The notes under the pieces are model-generated. The model was not told the DNA's origin. It saw only the letters and a list, made by a program, of their open reading frames with translations, and searched no databases. Shown piece after piece: positions 36,101 to 44,197 of a stretch of DNA of 64,000 nt. This DNA is from Comamonas thiooxydans (GTDB lineage Bacteria > Pseudomonadota > Gammaproteobacteria > Burkholderiales > Burkholderiaceae_C): contig NZ_BBVD01000007.1 of NCBI RefSeq assembly GCF_000964545.1, positions 372,001 to 436,000 on the forward strand. Direction: 5' to 3'. The translations under genes and the position numbers were made by a program. How positions within the stretch are numbered: the first letter of the stretch is position 1; every line of letters begins with the position of its first letter.

Positions 36101-36776
36101 GCCGTCGCTGGAGGAAATGCTGGACAAGCGTGTGGAATTCCTCACGGCCTACCAGAACGCGGCCTATGCCCAGCAGTACCGCGACTTCGTGGCCAAGGTG
36201 CGCGCAGCGGAAGAGCCGCTGGCCCAGGGCACGCGCCTGTCCCAGGCCGTGGCGCGCTATCTGTTCAAGCTCATGGCGTACAAGGACGAGTACGAGGTGG
36301 CGCGTCTGCACACCGATGCGGCCTTCACCCAGAAGATCAGCGAGATGTTCGAGGGCGACTACAAGCTCGTCCATCACCTGGCGCCCCCCGGTTTTGCCAA
36401 GAAGGACGAGCAGGGCCATCTGCTCAAAAAATCCTATGGCCCCTGGATGCGCAAGGCCATGGGCTGGCTGGCCGGCATGAAGGGATTGCGCGGCACGGCG
36501 CTCGATCCCTTCGGTCGCACCGAGGAGCGCCGTACCGAGCGCGCCCTGATCGTCGAATACCGCCAGTGCATCGAAACCCTGCTGACGGGTTTGACGACCG
36601 ACAAGCTGGCGCTGGCCGTGGAGATCGCCTCCATCCCCGAAGACATTCGAGGCTACGGCCACGTGAAGGAGCACCATCTGGCGGCTGCGCGCATCAAGTG
36701 GCAGTCCTTGATGACTCGCTGGAATGGCTCGGCTGCAGCTGCTGCGCCAGCAGTCAAGCTGATGGCAGTGAACTAA
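33198..36776 (+). CDS. Indolepyruvate ferredoxin oxidoreductase, fused subunits
   Basis: A 1192-residue single-chain enzyme that oxidatively decarboxylates aryl-2-oxo acids (from Trp, Phe, Tyr) to acyl-CoA, reducing ferredoxin. Order of parts: an alpha-type pyrophosphate-binding region (SGYRGSPLGTYDQSLW, FQPGVNEELGATAVWG), a TPP-binding region (CSGCPHNTSTRVPEGS, MGGEGVTWVG, NLGDGTYFHSG), a ferredoxin-type cysteine cluster at about 664-710 (CEGCGDCSVQSNC...CNKDYSCVKGFC), then the gamma domain (VAGVGGTGVITIGSLLGMAA). The archaeal enzyme has separate IorA and IorB; this fused form is typical of Proteobacteria. Start at MNAPLPDEV with a GGAG site. Terminator follows. Confidence 0.95.
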   Translation: MNAPLPDEVRRALESVTLDDKYSLARGRAFMSGVQALVRLPMLQRLRDAQAGLNTAGFISGYRGSPLGTYDQSLWAAKKHMEANHIVFQPGVNEELGATAVWGTQQLDLYPETKKFDGVFGIWYGKGPGVDRCSDVFKHANMAGTAKHGGVIAIAGDDHISKSSTAAHQSDHIFKACGTPVFFPSNVQDILDMGLHAFAMSRFSGLWSGMKTIQEVVESSSSVLVDPDRVNIILPEDFQMPDGGLHIRWPDPPLEQEARLMNYKWYAALAYVRANKLNHNVIEGPNDRFGIIASGKAYNDTRQAMADLGLDEDTCRQLGIRLHKVNVVWPLEATITRDFARGLQEILVVEEKRQVIEYQIKEELYNWRDDVRPNVVGKFSDEHGGEWSLPNPSTDWLLRPTADLTPAIIARAIAQRLKKLGVPEHVQTRMQQRLAVLDAREAAIKAAKEVSTGDRTPWFCSGCPHNTSTRVPEGSRAVAGIGCHYMTTWMPDRRTSTFTQMGGEGVTWVGQAPFTKEAHVFANLGDGTYFHSGLLAIRQSIAAGTNITYKVLYNDAVAMTGGQRVGERPEGHSVLQIMNSLLSEGVGKLVIVTDEPEKYDGVKLGEGVTVHHRDELDAIQRQFRELKGCTAIIYDQTCATEKRRRRKRGVLSTPDKTVVINELVCEGCGDCSVQSNCLSVEPVETEFGRKRRINQNSCNKDYSCVKGFCPSFVTVEGGQLKKPKQEKKGSLEALPIIPEPVLPVAEQAWGIVVAGVGGTGVITIGSLLGMAAHLEGKGVVTQDAAGLAQKGGSTWSHIQIANRSDAIYTTKVDMAKADLVIGCDPIVAATPTTLSVMQPGRTYVALNSHAAPTATFVGNPDWQSPAARCATALAEAVGHGALGSFDAEKASTALLGDSIYANPMMLGYAWQKGRVPLSHASLMRAMELNGVQVARNQEAFEWGRRCAHDLEAVRALYQASQVIQFVKKPSLEEMLDKRVEFLTAYQNAAYAQQYRDFVAKVRAAEEPLAQGTRLSQAVARYLFKLMAYKDEYEVARLHTDAAFTQKISEMFEGDYKLVHHLAPPGFAKKDEQGHLLKKSYGPWMRKAMGWLAGMKGLRGTALDPFGRTEERRTERALIVEYRQCIETLLTGLTTDKLALAVEIASIPEDIRGYGHVKEHHLAAARIKWQSLMTRWNGSAAAAAPAVKLMAVN

Positions 36777-36796
36777 TTGCGCCGAGGCGCATCACA

Positions 36797-36823
36797 ACAA
36801 GGCCGGGGCAACCCGGCCTTTGT
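36797..36823 (+). terminator. Intrinsic terminator after the oxidoreductase gene
   Basis: ACAAGGCCGGG / CCCGGCCTTTGT around GCAA, 20 bp after the stop codon. The T run is short. Confidence 0.7.
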
Positions 36824-36859
36824 ATTCATGGCCAGAGGCGATGCTGGCAGTGGGCTATC

Positions 36860-36955
36860 TGAATTTGATAGCTGCCAGCGCCTGTATTGAGTGATATTCA
36901 AATATAAAACAGTCACAAAGCAAGACAGGTAATGCGCTGATTGCTATGTTTTTTG
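36860..36955. repeat. Dispersed palindromic repeat (AGCTGCCAGCGC type), third copy
   Basis: GATAGCTGCCAGCGCCTGTA at the left and GCGCTGATTGCTATGTTTTT at the right flank an AT-rich spacer. The rest of the 36777-37141 gap holds only the terminator on its left and the yajC leader; no gene is seen. Confidence 0.55.
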
Positions 36956-37141
36956 CAGGAGTTGCTGATGTGGGAAGGGAGGTCCCCATCGCATCAGGGA
37001 ATGCCTGTGCTGCGCGGCTGCCCATGCCAATCTTGGGTACAAGCCAGCCGAATACAATGTCCCGCTGACCTGGCGAGATCGCGCAAGTGCGCGCCTGCCG
37101 GGACCTATTCCTGACAAATTCACTCTTTCGGAGTCTTTTTC

Positions 37142-37474
37142 GTGTTCATTTCTTCTGCTTTCGCCCAGACCGCTCCTGCCGCCGCTGCTGAAGGCGGCTT
37201 CATGGGTTCGCTCACCGGCATGCTGCCTCTGGTGCTGATGTTCGTGGTGCTGTACTTCGTGATGATTCGTCCACAGATGAAGCGCCAGAAGGAACACCGC
37301 TCCATGATCGACGCGCTGGCCAAGGGTGATGAGGTGGCTACCGCCGGCGGCATCATCGGCACCGTGACCCGCATGGCCGAGCAATTCATCTACATCGAAG
37401 TGGCTTCCGGCGTGGAAGTCCAGATCCAGCGCTCCGCTGTGGTGCAGGTGCTGCCCAAGGGCACGGCCAAGTAA
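37142..37474 (+). CDS. yajC: Sec translocase accessory protein YajC
   Basis: A 110-residue inner-membrane subunit of the SecDF-YajC complex. One helix (GMLPLVLMFVVLYFVMI) is followed by RPQMKRQKEHRSMIDALAKG and a cytoplasmic SH3-like part (GDEVATAGGIIGTVTRM). The GTG start (VFISSAFAQTAPA, with initiator Met) is preceded by GGAG. First gene of yajC-secD-secF; the usual upstream tgt/queA genes are not adjacent here. Confidence 0.95.
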   Translation: MFISSAFAQTAPAAAAEGGFMGSLTGMLPLVLMFVVLYFVMIRPQMKRQKEHRSMIDALAKGDEVATAGGIIGTVTRMAEQFIYIEVASGVEVQIQRSAVVQVLPKGTAK

Positions 37475-37562
37475 GCCTGTCCGCTGTGGATTTTGAGGGG
37501 TACGGCGCTCGACCAGAGTGCGCGTACCCGTTGTGCGTTGCTGTAAAAAAAAGAGCGCGATC

Positions 37563-39461
37563 ATGAACCGATACCCGGTCTGGAAGTACGCGATCATCGT
37601 GATCGCGCTGCTGGTGGGGGTGCTCTACACCCTGCCCAATTTCTTTGGTGAAGCGCCTGCCGTGCAGGTGTCCTCGGCCAAGTCCACCGTCAAGGTGGAC
37701 AACGCGGTGCTGCAAAAGGTGGAATCTGCCTTGAGCGCAGCCAGTGTCAAAGCCACATCGATGTCGCTGGAAGGCACTTCGGTGCGCGCCCGCTTCGATA
37801 CGCCCGACGAGCAGCTCAAGGCCAAGGACGTCATCCAGAAGGCCCTGATCTCCGACCCCACCGACCCCTCCTACATCGTGGCGCTGAACCTGGTGTCGCG
37901 CTCGCCCGACTGGCTGACGGCCATCGGCGCCAAGCCCATGTATCTGGGTCTGGACCTGCGTGGCGGCGTGCACTTCATGCTGCAGGTGGACATGGCGGCG
38001 GCCCTGACCAAGAAGGCCGAGAGCTATGCGGGCGATCTGCGCTCTTCGATGCGCGACAAGAATATCCGCCACGGCGGTGTCAGCCGCGACGGCAACAACG
38101 TCACCATCCGCGTGCGCGACGAAGCCACGCTGACGGCGGCGCGCAATCTGATCGCGGACCAGTTCCCCGATCTGGCGGCCACTTCCACGCCTGACGGCAC
38201 GGGCTTCAAGCTGGTGGCCTCGATCAAGCCCGAAGCCCTGCGCAAGGTGCAGGAGCAGGCGCTCAAGCAGAACATCGTCACGCTGCACAACCGTATCAAC
38301 GAACTCGGCGTGGCCGAGCCCGTGATCCAGCAGCAGGGCCTGGACCGCATCGTGGTGCAACTGCCCGGCGTGCAGGACACCGCCAAGGCCAAGGACATTC
38401 TGGGCCGCACCGCCACGCTGGAAGTGCGCATGGTGGACGAGTCCGCCGAAGCGCGTGCTGCCGAGATGGGCTCCGGCCCCGTGCCTTTCGGCTCCGAGAA
38501 ATACCTGGACCGCAACGGCCAGAGCATCATCGTGCAAAAGCAGGTGACGCTGACCGGCGAGAACCTGACGGATGCCCAGCCCGGTTTTGACAGCCAGACC
38601 CAGGAGCCCACCGTCAACCTGACGCTGGATGCCAAGGGCGCGCGCATCTTCAAGGACGTGACGCGCGAGAACGTGGGCAAGCGCATGGCCATCATCCTGT
38701 TCGAAAAGGGCAAGGGCGAAGTGGTGACGGCTCCCGTGATCCGTGGCGAAATCGGCGGCGGCCGCGTGCAGATCTCGGGACGCATGACTACGGCGGAAGC
38801 CAACGACACTTCGCTGCTGCTGCGCGCCGGCTCCCTGGCCGCGCCCATGGAAATCATCGAGGAATACACCATCGGCCCGAGCCTGGGCGCCGACAACATC
38901 AACCGCGGTATTCACTCCGTGGTCTGGGGCATGGTGGCGATTGCGGCCTTTATGTGCATGTACTACATGCTGTTCGGCGTGTTCTCCACGATTGCTCTGT
39001 CGGTGAACGTGTTGCTGCTGCTGGCCATTCTGTCCATGCTGCAGGCCACGCTGACCCTGCCCGGCATTGCCGCCATGGCGCTGGCGCTGGGCGTGGCCAT
39101 CGACTCGAACGTGCTGATCAACGAGCGTATTCGTGAAGAGCTGCGTGCCGGTGCTTCGCCTCAGGCGGCCATCCATGCAGGCTACGAAAACGCCTGGCAC
39201 ACCATTCTGGACTCCAACGTGACCACGCTGATCGCCGGTCTGGCCCTGCTGGCCTTCGGTTCGGGCGTGGTGCGCGGCTTTGCCGTGGTGCACTGCATAG
39301 GCATTCTGACCAGCATGTTCTCTGCCGTGTTCTTCTCTCGCGGGCTGGTCAACCTCTGGTATGGCGGCAAGAAGAAGCTCAAGAGCGTCTCCATCGGTCA
39401 GGTCTGGAAGCCTGAGGGTGAGGGTCACCGTTCCGTGGCCGGTCGCGGCAGCAACAACTAA
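37563..39461 (+). CDS. secD: Protein translocase subunit SecD
   Basis: A 632-residue inner-membrane protein of the RND fold that uses the proton gradient to pull proteins through the Sec channel. MNRYPVWKYAIIVIALLVGV is helix 1; the periplasmic P1 domain contains YLGLDLRGGVHFMLQVD and NRINELGVAEPVIQQQGLDR; the membrane half has ALGVAIDSNVLINERIREEL, the conserved Asp-containing helix 4, and TTLIAGLALLAFGSGVVRGF. The start is at MNRYPVWK, 88 bp after yajC. Confidence 0.97.
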   Translation: MNRYPVWKYAIIVIALLVGVLYTLPNFFGEAPAVQVSSAKSTVKVDNAVLQKVESALSAASVKATSMSLEGTSVRARFDTPDEQLKAKDVIQKALISDPTDPSYIVALNLVSRSPDWLTAIGAKPMYLGLDLRGGVHFMLQVDMAAALTKKAESYAGDLRSSMRDKNIRHGGVSRDGNNVTIRVRDEATLTAARNLIADQFPDLAATSTPDGTGFKLVASIKPEALRKVQEQALKQNIVTLHNRINELGVAEPVIQQQGLDRIVVQLPGVQDTAKAKDILGRTATLEVRMVDESAEARAAEMGSGPVPFGSEKYLDRNGQSIIVQKQVTLTGENLTDAQPGFDSQTQEPTVNLTLDAKGARIFKDVTRENVGKRMAIILFEKGKGEVVTAPVIRGEIGGGRVQISGRMTTAEANDTSLLLRAGSLAAPMEIIEEYTIGPSLGADNINRGIHSVVWGMVAIAAFMCMYYMLFGVFSTIALSVNVLLLLAILSMLQATLTLPGIAAMALALGVAIDSNVLINERIREELRAGASPQAAIHAGYENAWHTILDSNVTTLIAGLALLAFGSGVVRGFAVVHCIGILTSMFSAVFFSRGLVNLWYGGKKKLKSVSIGQVWKPEGEGHRSVAGRGSNN

Positions 39462-39472
39462 GGAGGAAGATC

Positions 39473-40429
39473 ATGGAGTTCTTCCGCATTAAAAAAGACA
39501 TTCCGTTCATGAAGTACGCGTTGGTCTTCAACGCGATTTCCTTCATCACCTTTGCGCTGGCCGTCTTTTTCCTGTTCTCGCGCGGCCTGCATCTGTCCGT
39601 GGAGTTCACGGGCGGTACGGTCATGGAAGTGGCCTACACCCAGCCTGCCGATATCGGCAAGGTGCGTGAAACCGTTTCCAAGCTCGGCTATGCCGATGTG
39701 ATCGTGCAGAATTTCGGCACATCCAAGGATGTGATGATTCGTCTGCCCGTGCAAAAGGGCGTGACGACTGCTCAGCAAAGTGAGCGGGTGATCACTGCAC
39801 TGAAGGCCGAGGATGCCGAGGTCACGCTGCGCCGCACCGAGTTTGTCGGCCCCCAGGTGGGCGATGAGCTGATGCACAACGGCCTGATGGCGCTGGGCAT
39901 GGTGGTGCTGGGCATCATCATCTATCTGGCCTTTCGCTTCGAGTGGAAGTTCGGCGTGGCGGCCATCATTGCGAACTTGCACGACGTGATCATCATCCTG
40001 GGCTTCTTCGCCTTCTTCCAGTGGGAGTTCTCGCTCTCCGTGCTGGCAGGCGTGCTGGCCGTGCTGGGCTATTCGGTCAATGAGTCCGTGGTGATTTTCG
40101 ACCGTATCCGCGAAGCCTTCCGCAAGTTCCGCAAGCTCAGCACCCACGAGGTGATCGACCACGCCATCACCTCGACCATGAGCCGGACCATCATCACCCA
40201 CGCCTCGACCGAAGCCATGGTGCTGTCCATGTTCTTCTTTGGCGGCCCCAGCCTGCATTACTTTGCGCTGGCGCTGACGATCGGTATCTTGTTCGGTATC
40301 TATTCTTCGGTGTTCGTGGCGGCCGCCATTGCCATGTGGCTGGGCGTCAAGCGCGAGGATCTGGTCAAGGCTCCCGCCAAGTCCGGGTCGCAAGATCCCA
40401 ATGATCCCAACGCGGGAGCCGTGGTCTGA
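39473..40429 (+). CDS. secF: Protein translocase subunit SecF
   Basis: A 318-residue partner of SecD. MEFFRIKKDIPFMKYALVFN leads into helix 1 and the periplasmic stretch LHLSVEFTGGTVMEVAY. In the membrane domain, LAVLGYSVNESVVIFDRIRE and TIITHASTEAMVLSMFFFGG are conserved. A strong AAGGAGG site lies 11 bp after the secD stop, so the two are translated from one mRNA. Confidence 0.97.
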   Translation: MEFFRIKKDIPFMKYALVFNAISFITFALAVFFLFSRGLHLSVEFTGGTVMEVAYTQPADIGKVRETVSKLGYADVIVQNFGTSKDVMIRLPVQKGVTTAQQSERVITALKAEDAEVTLRRTEFVGPQVGDELMHNGLMALGMVVLGIIIYLAFRFEWKFGVAAIIANLHDVIIILGFFAFFQWEFSLSVLAGVLAVLGYSVNESVVIFDRIREAFRKFRKLSTHEVIDHAITSTMSRTIITHASTEAMVLSMFFFGGPSLHYFALALTIGILFGIYSSVFVAAAIAMWLGVKREDLVKAPAKSGSQDPNDPNAGAVV

Positions 40430-40485
40430 CGCTTTGACCATTGCGGCGGGTGCATGACTGCTTCTGCCGCCATTACACTTACGGA

Positions 40486-42885
40486 ATGGCTCTCTCGCAG
40501 TCTTCCTCCACCGCGCCTGCGGCCCCGCAACAGCTGGGCTGGCAGGCGCGCTTGCGTTGGGTCCATGGCATTTGTCAGGGCCTGCCCAAGGTCGCTCGGC
40601 AACTGGATGAATTCCTCTCCAACCAGAGCAGTGCCGTCTCCACTGCCAAGGAGATGCAGGAGTGGCGCGAGGCCTGGGTCGGCTTTCAGCAGAACAAGGA
40701 CGCCTGGTTGCAGGCAGGCGTTCAGGCGCTGCAGCAGGCTGCGCGCAAGCCACCCTCTGGTGGAGCCGAGAACAATGCTTCGGGCTCGGCTCCGCTGACC
40801 TTCGAGCTGCTCAGCGACGATGTCGTCGAAAACAGGATTCTGGCCTCCCGCATGGCCCTGGCCATGGGAGAGACGCTGCAGCCCGGCTTCGAGGCCATGC
40901 GCCTGCGCATTCAGGCACTGGAGGGCCATGAGCTGGCTTCCCGGGACATGTTCCGTGTCGAGACCATCTGTCTGCATCTGGTCGAGCAATGGCTTGGCAG
41001 CGGCATGGAGCGCAAGCATTTGCTGCGGGCTGTGGAGCCCCTGCAGAATGCGCTGGCACCGCTGATGGAGTCCGAATACAGCATCCTGCACAAGCTGCTG
41101 GATGCCAAGGGCGTCAGCAAGGCACAGGATGCGCCGCTGCGCGTGCGACGTACCGAGGGTGGCCCGTCCACCGGTGCCATGCATCTGGGCGCCAGCAGTG
41201 GCTATGGCAATGCGTCCGATGCGGGTTGGAGCAACTCTGCCATGCAGTACATGCCGGCCGGTATGGCTGCAGGTCTGGGCGCTGGGCCAGGGATGGCTCC
41301 GGGCATTGCCCTGCCGCCAGGCGCCAGCGCCGGCCTGGGCATGCTGGCGCGGGCGCGCCATCGCGCGCTGGATGCCATGAATCAGCTGCGCCAGGTGCTG
41401 AGTCAGCCTGCGGTCGGCATTCCAGGTCTGATGCCTGGCGCGCCTGTCGTTCCCATGCCTCCTGCGTCTGCCGCTCTGGCGCAGGCGCTGCAGGAGCAGC
41501 AACAACTGATGGCGGCCGAGCTCCAGGCCCAGTATCCGTCTGCGGCCGGTTCGGCCATGGCCATGCCCGCCATGGACTACAGTCCGGCAGCGATCGGCCA
41601 GCTGGTCAATCTGGTGCGCGAGCGCTCGGCCGACTGGAAGCAAAAGGCCGAGACCAAGAGCGAGAAGGCGACCATCGAGGTGGTGGCGCTGATGTTCCAG
41701 AGCATTCTTTCGGAAGACCGGCTGCCGCCGTCCATTCGCGTCTGGTTCGCGCGCCTGCAGGTCCCCGTGTTGCGCGTGGCGCTGGCCGAGCCGCAGTTCT
41801 TCAGCGACCTCAATCACCCGGCGCGCAAGCTGATCGACCGCATGGGCTCCTGCGTCATGGGTTTTGACGCCAGCAGCATCAACGGCAATGCGCTGGAGAC
41901 CGAGATCCGCCGGGTGGTTCAGGTGATAGAGCAGTACCCTGAAACCGGGCAGAAGGTCTTTGCCCTGGTGCTGCGCGAGTTTGAGGAATTCCTCACCAGG
42001 CACTTTGCCCAGAATCGGTCCACGGCCAAGATCACCAGCGTGGCTCAGCAGGTGGAGCAGAAGGAGACGCTGGCCATCCAATACACCATAGAGCTGCGCA
42101 ATATGCTCACCGACATGCCGGTGCGCGAAGAGGTGCGAGACTTTCTCTTCAAATCCTGGGCCGATGTGCTGGCCATGGCCACCGTGCGCTATGGCGCCAA
42201 GGATGCACGGGCCATGCGCCTCAAGCAGGCGGCCAGCGAGCTGGTCTGGTCGGCCAGCGCCAAGCCCTTGCGTCAGGAGCGCGCGCGTGTCATCCAGGGC
42301 TTGCCGACCTTGCTGCAGACCTTGCGCGAGGGGCTGGAGCTGGTGAGCGTGACCGGCGATGCACAGTCGGCCGCGATCAAGGTGTTGACCGATACGCTGG
42401 CCCAGGCCTTCATGTCCAAGACGGCAGCCATTCCGGCCGAGCGTATCGAGGCCATGGCCAAGCGCCTGGCGGAGCTGGAGAAATACATCAGCGAGGATGG
42501 CAAGCTCGACGATATGCCGCTGTCCAGCGAGAGCATAGAGCTGATGCTGGGCGTGGATGCGGGCGATCTGAACGTCATTCCCAACACGGACAGTCCGGTG
42601 GAGCCCGCCATGCTGGAGTGGGCCCAGTCGCTGGAAAGCGGTCGCTGGTTCACGCTGGACCACAACGGTGCCCGTGTGCAGGTGCAATATGTCTGGCATA
42701 GCCGTCGCAAGCATCTGCATTTGTTCGCCTCGCTGGATGGACACTGTTATCTGCTGCAGGCGCAACGCATGGCGACCTATCTGCAGGCAGGCTTGCTCGC
42801 GGTGCATGATGCCGAAGCCCTGACGGTGCGTGCCACACGCGATGCACTGCAGAAAATTCAGGCGAATCCGGAAAGACTGGTCTAA
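40486..42885 (+). CDS. DUF1631 family protein
   Basis: A 799-residue, mostly helical cytoplasmic protein of the DUF1631 family, common in Beta- and Gammaproteobacteria and without an established function. Characteristic parts are the C-terminal WFTLDHNGARVQVQYVWHSR and LFASLDGHCYLLQAQRMATY and the central RLPPSIRVWFARLQVPVLRV...FFSDLNHPARKLIDRMGSC. A low-complexity Ala/Met/Pro/Gly region separates an N-terminal third. The start at MALSQSSS is taken from composition; a frame extends 15 codons upstream. Located between secF and the dprA operon; no operon link is evident. Confidence 0.85.
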   Translation: MALSQSSSTAPAAPQQLGWQARLRWVHGICQGLPKVARQLDEFLSNQSSAVSTAKEMQEWREAWVGFQQNKDAWLQAGVQALQQAARKPPSGGAENNASGSAPLTFELLSDDVVENRILASRMALAMGETLQPGFEAMRLRIQALEGHELASRDMFRVETICLHLVEQWLGSGMERKHLLRAVEPLQNALAPLMESEYSILHKLLDAKGVSKAQDAPLRVRRTEGGPSTGAMHLGASSGYGNASDAGWSNSAMQYMPAGMAAGLGAGPGMAPGIALPPGASAGLGMLARARHRALDAMNQLRQVLSQPAVGIPGLMPGAPVVPMPPASAALAQALQEQQQLMAAELQAQYPSAAGSAMAMPAMDYSPAAIGQLVNLVRERSADWKQKAETKSEKATIEVVALMFQSILSEDRLPPSIRVWFARLQVPVLRVALAEPQFFSDLNHPARKLIDRMGSCVMGFDASSINGNALETEIRRVVQVIEQYPETGQKVFALVLREFEEFLTRHFAQNRSTAKITSVAQQVEQKETLAIQYTIELRNMLTDMPVREEVRDFLFKSWADVLAMATVRYGAKDARAMRLKQAASELVWSASAKPLRQERARVIQGLPTLLQTLREGLELVSVTGDAQSAAIKVLTDTLAQAFMSKTAAIPAERIEAMAKRLAELEKYISEDGKLDDMPLSSESIELMLGVDAGDLNVIPNTDSPVEPAMLEWAQSLESGRWFTLDHNGARVQVQYVWHSRRKHLHLFASLDGHCYLLQAQRMATYLQAGLLAVHDAEALTVRATRDALQKIQANPERLV

Positions 42886-42985
42886 GCCCCTGAGGTGCTT
42901 TGCATCTTTCCCCTTTCTCTACGCGCTGCACCAGGGAAGGGAGCAGCCCTTGCTGGGCGTCGCCTTGTCGGGATATGCCGGTTTG
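42886..42985. repeat. Dispersed GC-rich intergenic repeat (CCCCTGAG type), copy 2
   Basis: Directly after the DUF1631 stop: AAGCCCCTGAGGTGCTTTGC, then CTTTCCCCTTTCTCTACGCG and GGGAGCAGCCCTTGCTGGGC, in the same order as at 5305-5430. It ends just before convergent dprA. Confidence 0.55.
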
Positions 42986-42990
42986 GGGCT

Positions 42991-44190
42991 TCAGCTTTGC
43001 GTAAGTCGCTGGTACAGGCCGCCAGGCAGGCGCGCGACCAGGCCGTCGAGCTCCAGTTCCATCAGCTGCGCCTGCAAATGGGCGGCATCCCAGCCCGTGC
43101 GATCGCTCAAGGACTCCAGGGTCATGGGGTCATGGCCCAGCGCCTGCAGCAACGGGTTATCCGGTGTCGACGCCTTGTTTTTGGCAGCTTCCTGCGCTGG
43201 TTCGGCTCTGGTCGACGCGAGTTTCAGTCCTTGAAGCTCTTCGAGCACGTTGTCAGCGGTTTCCACCAGCTTGGCACCCTGGCGTATCAGCGCATGGCAG
43301 CCCTTGGCCTGCGGCGCGTGGATGGAGCCGGGGATGGCAAAGACTTCACGCCCCTGCTCGTTGGCCAGGCGGGCCGTGATCAGCGAGCCAGACTGCAGGG
43401 CGGCTTCCACCACCAGGGTGCCTTGCGACAGGCCGGAGATGATGCGGTTGCGCTGAGGGAAATGCCGGGGCAGGGGCTCGCTGCCCAGCGGGTATTCGCT
43501 GATGACCAGCCCGTTGCGCGCAATTTGCTGTGCCAGCTTGGCGTGCGCACGCGGATAGACCTGATCGAGTCCGGTGCCGACGACGGCAATCGTGCAGGGG
43601 GTAGGGCCTGAGCGGGCCTGAAGTGCTCCCTCATGGGCAGCTGCATCTATGCCGCGTGCCAGGCCTGAGACTATGCACAGCCCTTGCTCGGCCAGTGCCT
43701 GCGCCATGCTGCGCGCATTGATGACGCCCTGGGCGGATGGATTGCGGCTGCCCACCATGGCCAGGGTGGCGGGGTAGGGAAACCAGGGCCGGGCAGATGC
43801 CAGCAGTGCCGCTGGACCTTGGACAAACAGCAGCAGGGGCGGATCTTCGGTCTGCAGCAGGCAGTCCGGATACTGAGAGTTGCCCAGATGGATCACGGTG
43901 TGCAAGGTACCCGGTGCGGGCGAGGCCAGCCATCGAGCCAGGGTGCTGCAATGTTTTTCCCAGTCTGTCGGGAGCTCTGTCAGAGCCTTGATCTGAGCCT
44001 GAGTGGCGCATTCAGCCCATGTTGACAGCGGCAGCCGCCAGACCGCGTCTGCACTGCCGGCTTTGGCCAGCAGGCGGCGTGCCGTGGTGCGTCCAAGACC
44101 CGGCGTCAGCAGCAGGCGCAGCCAGGCCAGAGTTTCGGCATCGGGCAGGGCATGGTGCGCATCTTGTGAAGGGGGCGACACCGTGCTCAT
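42991..44190 (-). CDS. dprA: DNA processing protein DprA
   Basis: Cytoplasmic protein that receives transforming ssDNA and loads RecA. The 399-residue protein has an N-terminal helical (SAM-like) part, the Rossmann-fold core (LAMVGSRNPSAQG, GLCIVSGLARGIDAAAHEGA, TIAVVGTGLDQVYPR, GLVISEYPLGSEPLPRHFPQ, RNRIISGLSQGTLVVEA) and a C-terminal winged-helix-like DML1 domain. The start at 44190 lies 7 bp after the LysM gene's stop; an ATG at 44223 would overlap that gene. Together with pilA in this window it suggests a capacity for natural transformation, as an inference. Confidence 0.95.
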   Translation of the reverse strand: MSTVSPPSQDAHHALPDAETLAWLRLLLTPGLGRTTARRLLAKAGSADAVWRLPLSTWAECATQAQIKALTELPTDWEKHCSTLARWLASPAPGTLHTVIHLGNSQYPDCLLQTEDPPLLLFVQGPAALLASARPWFPYPATLAMVGSRNPSAQGVINARSMAQALAEQGLCIVSGLARGIDAAAHEGALQARSGPTPCTIAVVGTGLDQVYPRAHAKLAQQIARNGLVISEYPLGSEPLPRHFPQRNRIISGLSQGTLVVEAALQSGSLITARLANEQGREVFAIPGSIHAPQAKGCHALIRQGAKLVETADNVLEELQGLKLASTRAEPAQEAAKNKASTPDNPLLQALGHDPMTLESLSDRTGWDAAHLQAQLMELELDGLVARLPGGLYQRLTQS

Positions 44191-44197
44191 GCTCCAT

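Noticed and set aside
40300..40440. Possible link of secF and the DUF1631 gene into one operon
   Set aside because: There are 56 bp between them and no overlap or coupled ribosome site; DUF1631 genes are not functionally tied to Sec.
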